Source: Deltaproteobacteria bacterium (GTDB taxonomy: Bacteria > Desulfobacterota > Desulfobaccia > Desulfobaccales > 0-14-0-80-60-11). Taken from it: a stretch of DNA of 6,395 nucleotides. The DNA lies in NCBI GenBank assembly GCA_023381945.1, contig JAMCQY010000165.1:1-6395 (forward strand). Direction: 5' to 3'. Below, in pieces: positions 6,282 to 6,395 of the stretch (the stretch's first letter is position 1; each line of letters opens with the position of its first letter). The translations under genes were made by a program, and so were the position numbers. The notes below the pieces were generated by a model that ran no database searches, was not told the origin of the DNA, and saw nothing but the letters and a program-made list of their open reading frames with translations.

Positions 6282-6395
6282 TTAAGTTCTTGCAAAGGGT
6301 TGTTCAAAAATTTTATGAGCAAGGGAAAAGGAGACCGCCGAGTCAGACATATCATTTTGGATCTGAAGACGTAATTCCCTCACCCGATGAATGCT
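6282..6395 (-). CDS. Possible C-terminal end of a convergent gene, unrecognised
   Basis: On the minus strand a frame stays open from the window edge for 37 codons and ends with TAA at 6282-6284. The visible end reads as a mildly charged, then mixed sequence finishing FEQPFART. I do not recognise it, and 37 open codons can easily occur by chance. The idea is supported only by layout: a convergent gene ending here would leave the repeats at 6077-6240 between two gene ends, a usual place for such elements. Otherwise 6241-6395 is non-coding. Confidence 0.25.
   Translation of the reverse strand, partial: SIHRVRELRLQIQNDMSDSAVSFSLAHKIFEQPFART

Noticed and set aside
6177..6374. Plus-strand open frame of 65 codons
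   Set aside because: It begins inside the palindromic repeat without a ribosome site and its product is not recognisable.
1..6395. CRISPR array, tRNA or rRNA genes
   Set aside because: No regularly spaced repeats and no tRNA or rRNA motifs were seen on either strand.

Overview
The window looks like a chromosomal piece of a GC-rich anaerobic bacterium. The gene content is a pyruvate:ferredoxin-type oxidoreductase, a GSU2403-family protein and a short cytochrome bd oxidase. This fits a deltaproteobacterium/Desulfobacterota such as a sulfate reducer or syntroph, but that assignment is inferred from gene content and style only. Coding DNA is GC-rich, while the divergent control region at about 2340-2450 is extremely AT-rich.

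Layout. (1) Positions 1-2321, minus strand: the N-terminal 773 residues of a large fused 2-oxoacid:ferredoxin oxidoreductase (PFOR/NifJ type), which runs out of the window before its iron-sulfur and thiamine-diphosphate domains. (2) 2322-2453: a divergent AT-rich intergenic region with a good minus-strand promoter, a possible plus-strand promoter and a perfect 11-bp inverted repeat whose right arm contains the ribosome binding site of the next gene. (3) 2454-3491, plus: a GSU2403-family nucleotidyltransferase-fold protein whose expected metal-binding aspartates seem to be replaced. (4) 3492-3692: a leader with a TATAAT box and a dyad just downstream. (5) 3693-5060 and 5065-6066, plus: cydA and cydB, the two main subunits of a cytochrome bd quinol oxidase, 4 nt apart. 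(6) 6067-6395: no confident gene. It holds a GC-rich stem-loop, a roughly 139-bp nested palindromic (MITE-like) repeat, a small tandem repeat and possibly the 3' end of a convergent minus-strand gene.

How they may work together. PFOR is a central, oxygen-sensitive anaerobic enzyme that links pyruvate and acetyl-CoA to ferredoxin. Cytochrome bd reduces O2 to water with quinol electrons at high affinity, and in anaerobes it is commonly viewed as protection against oxygen. The genes are not one operon, since PFOR is divergent, so the link is one of lifestyle rather than of a shared transcript. I see no clearly new multi-gene system. The most unusual points are the apparently inactivated nucleotidyltransferase-fold protein with a palindrome over its start region, a histidine in CydB where an acidic residue is usual, and the nested palindromic repeat after cydB.
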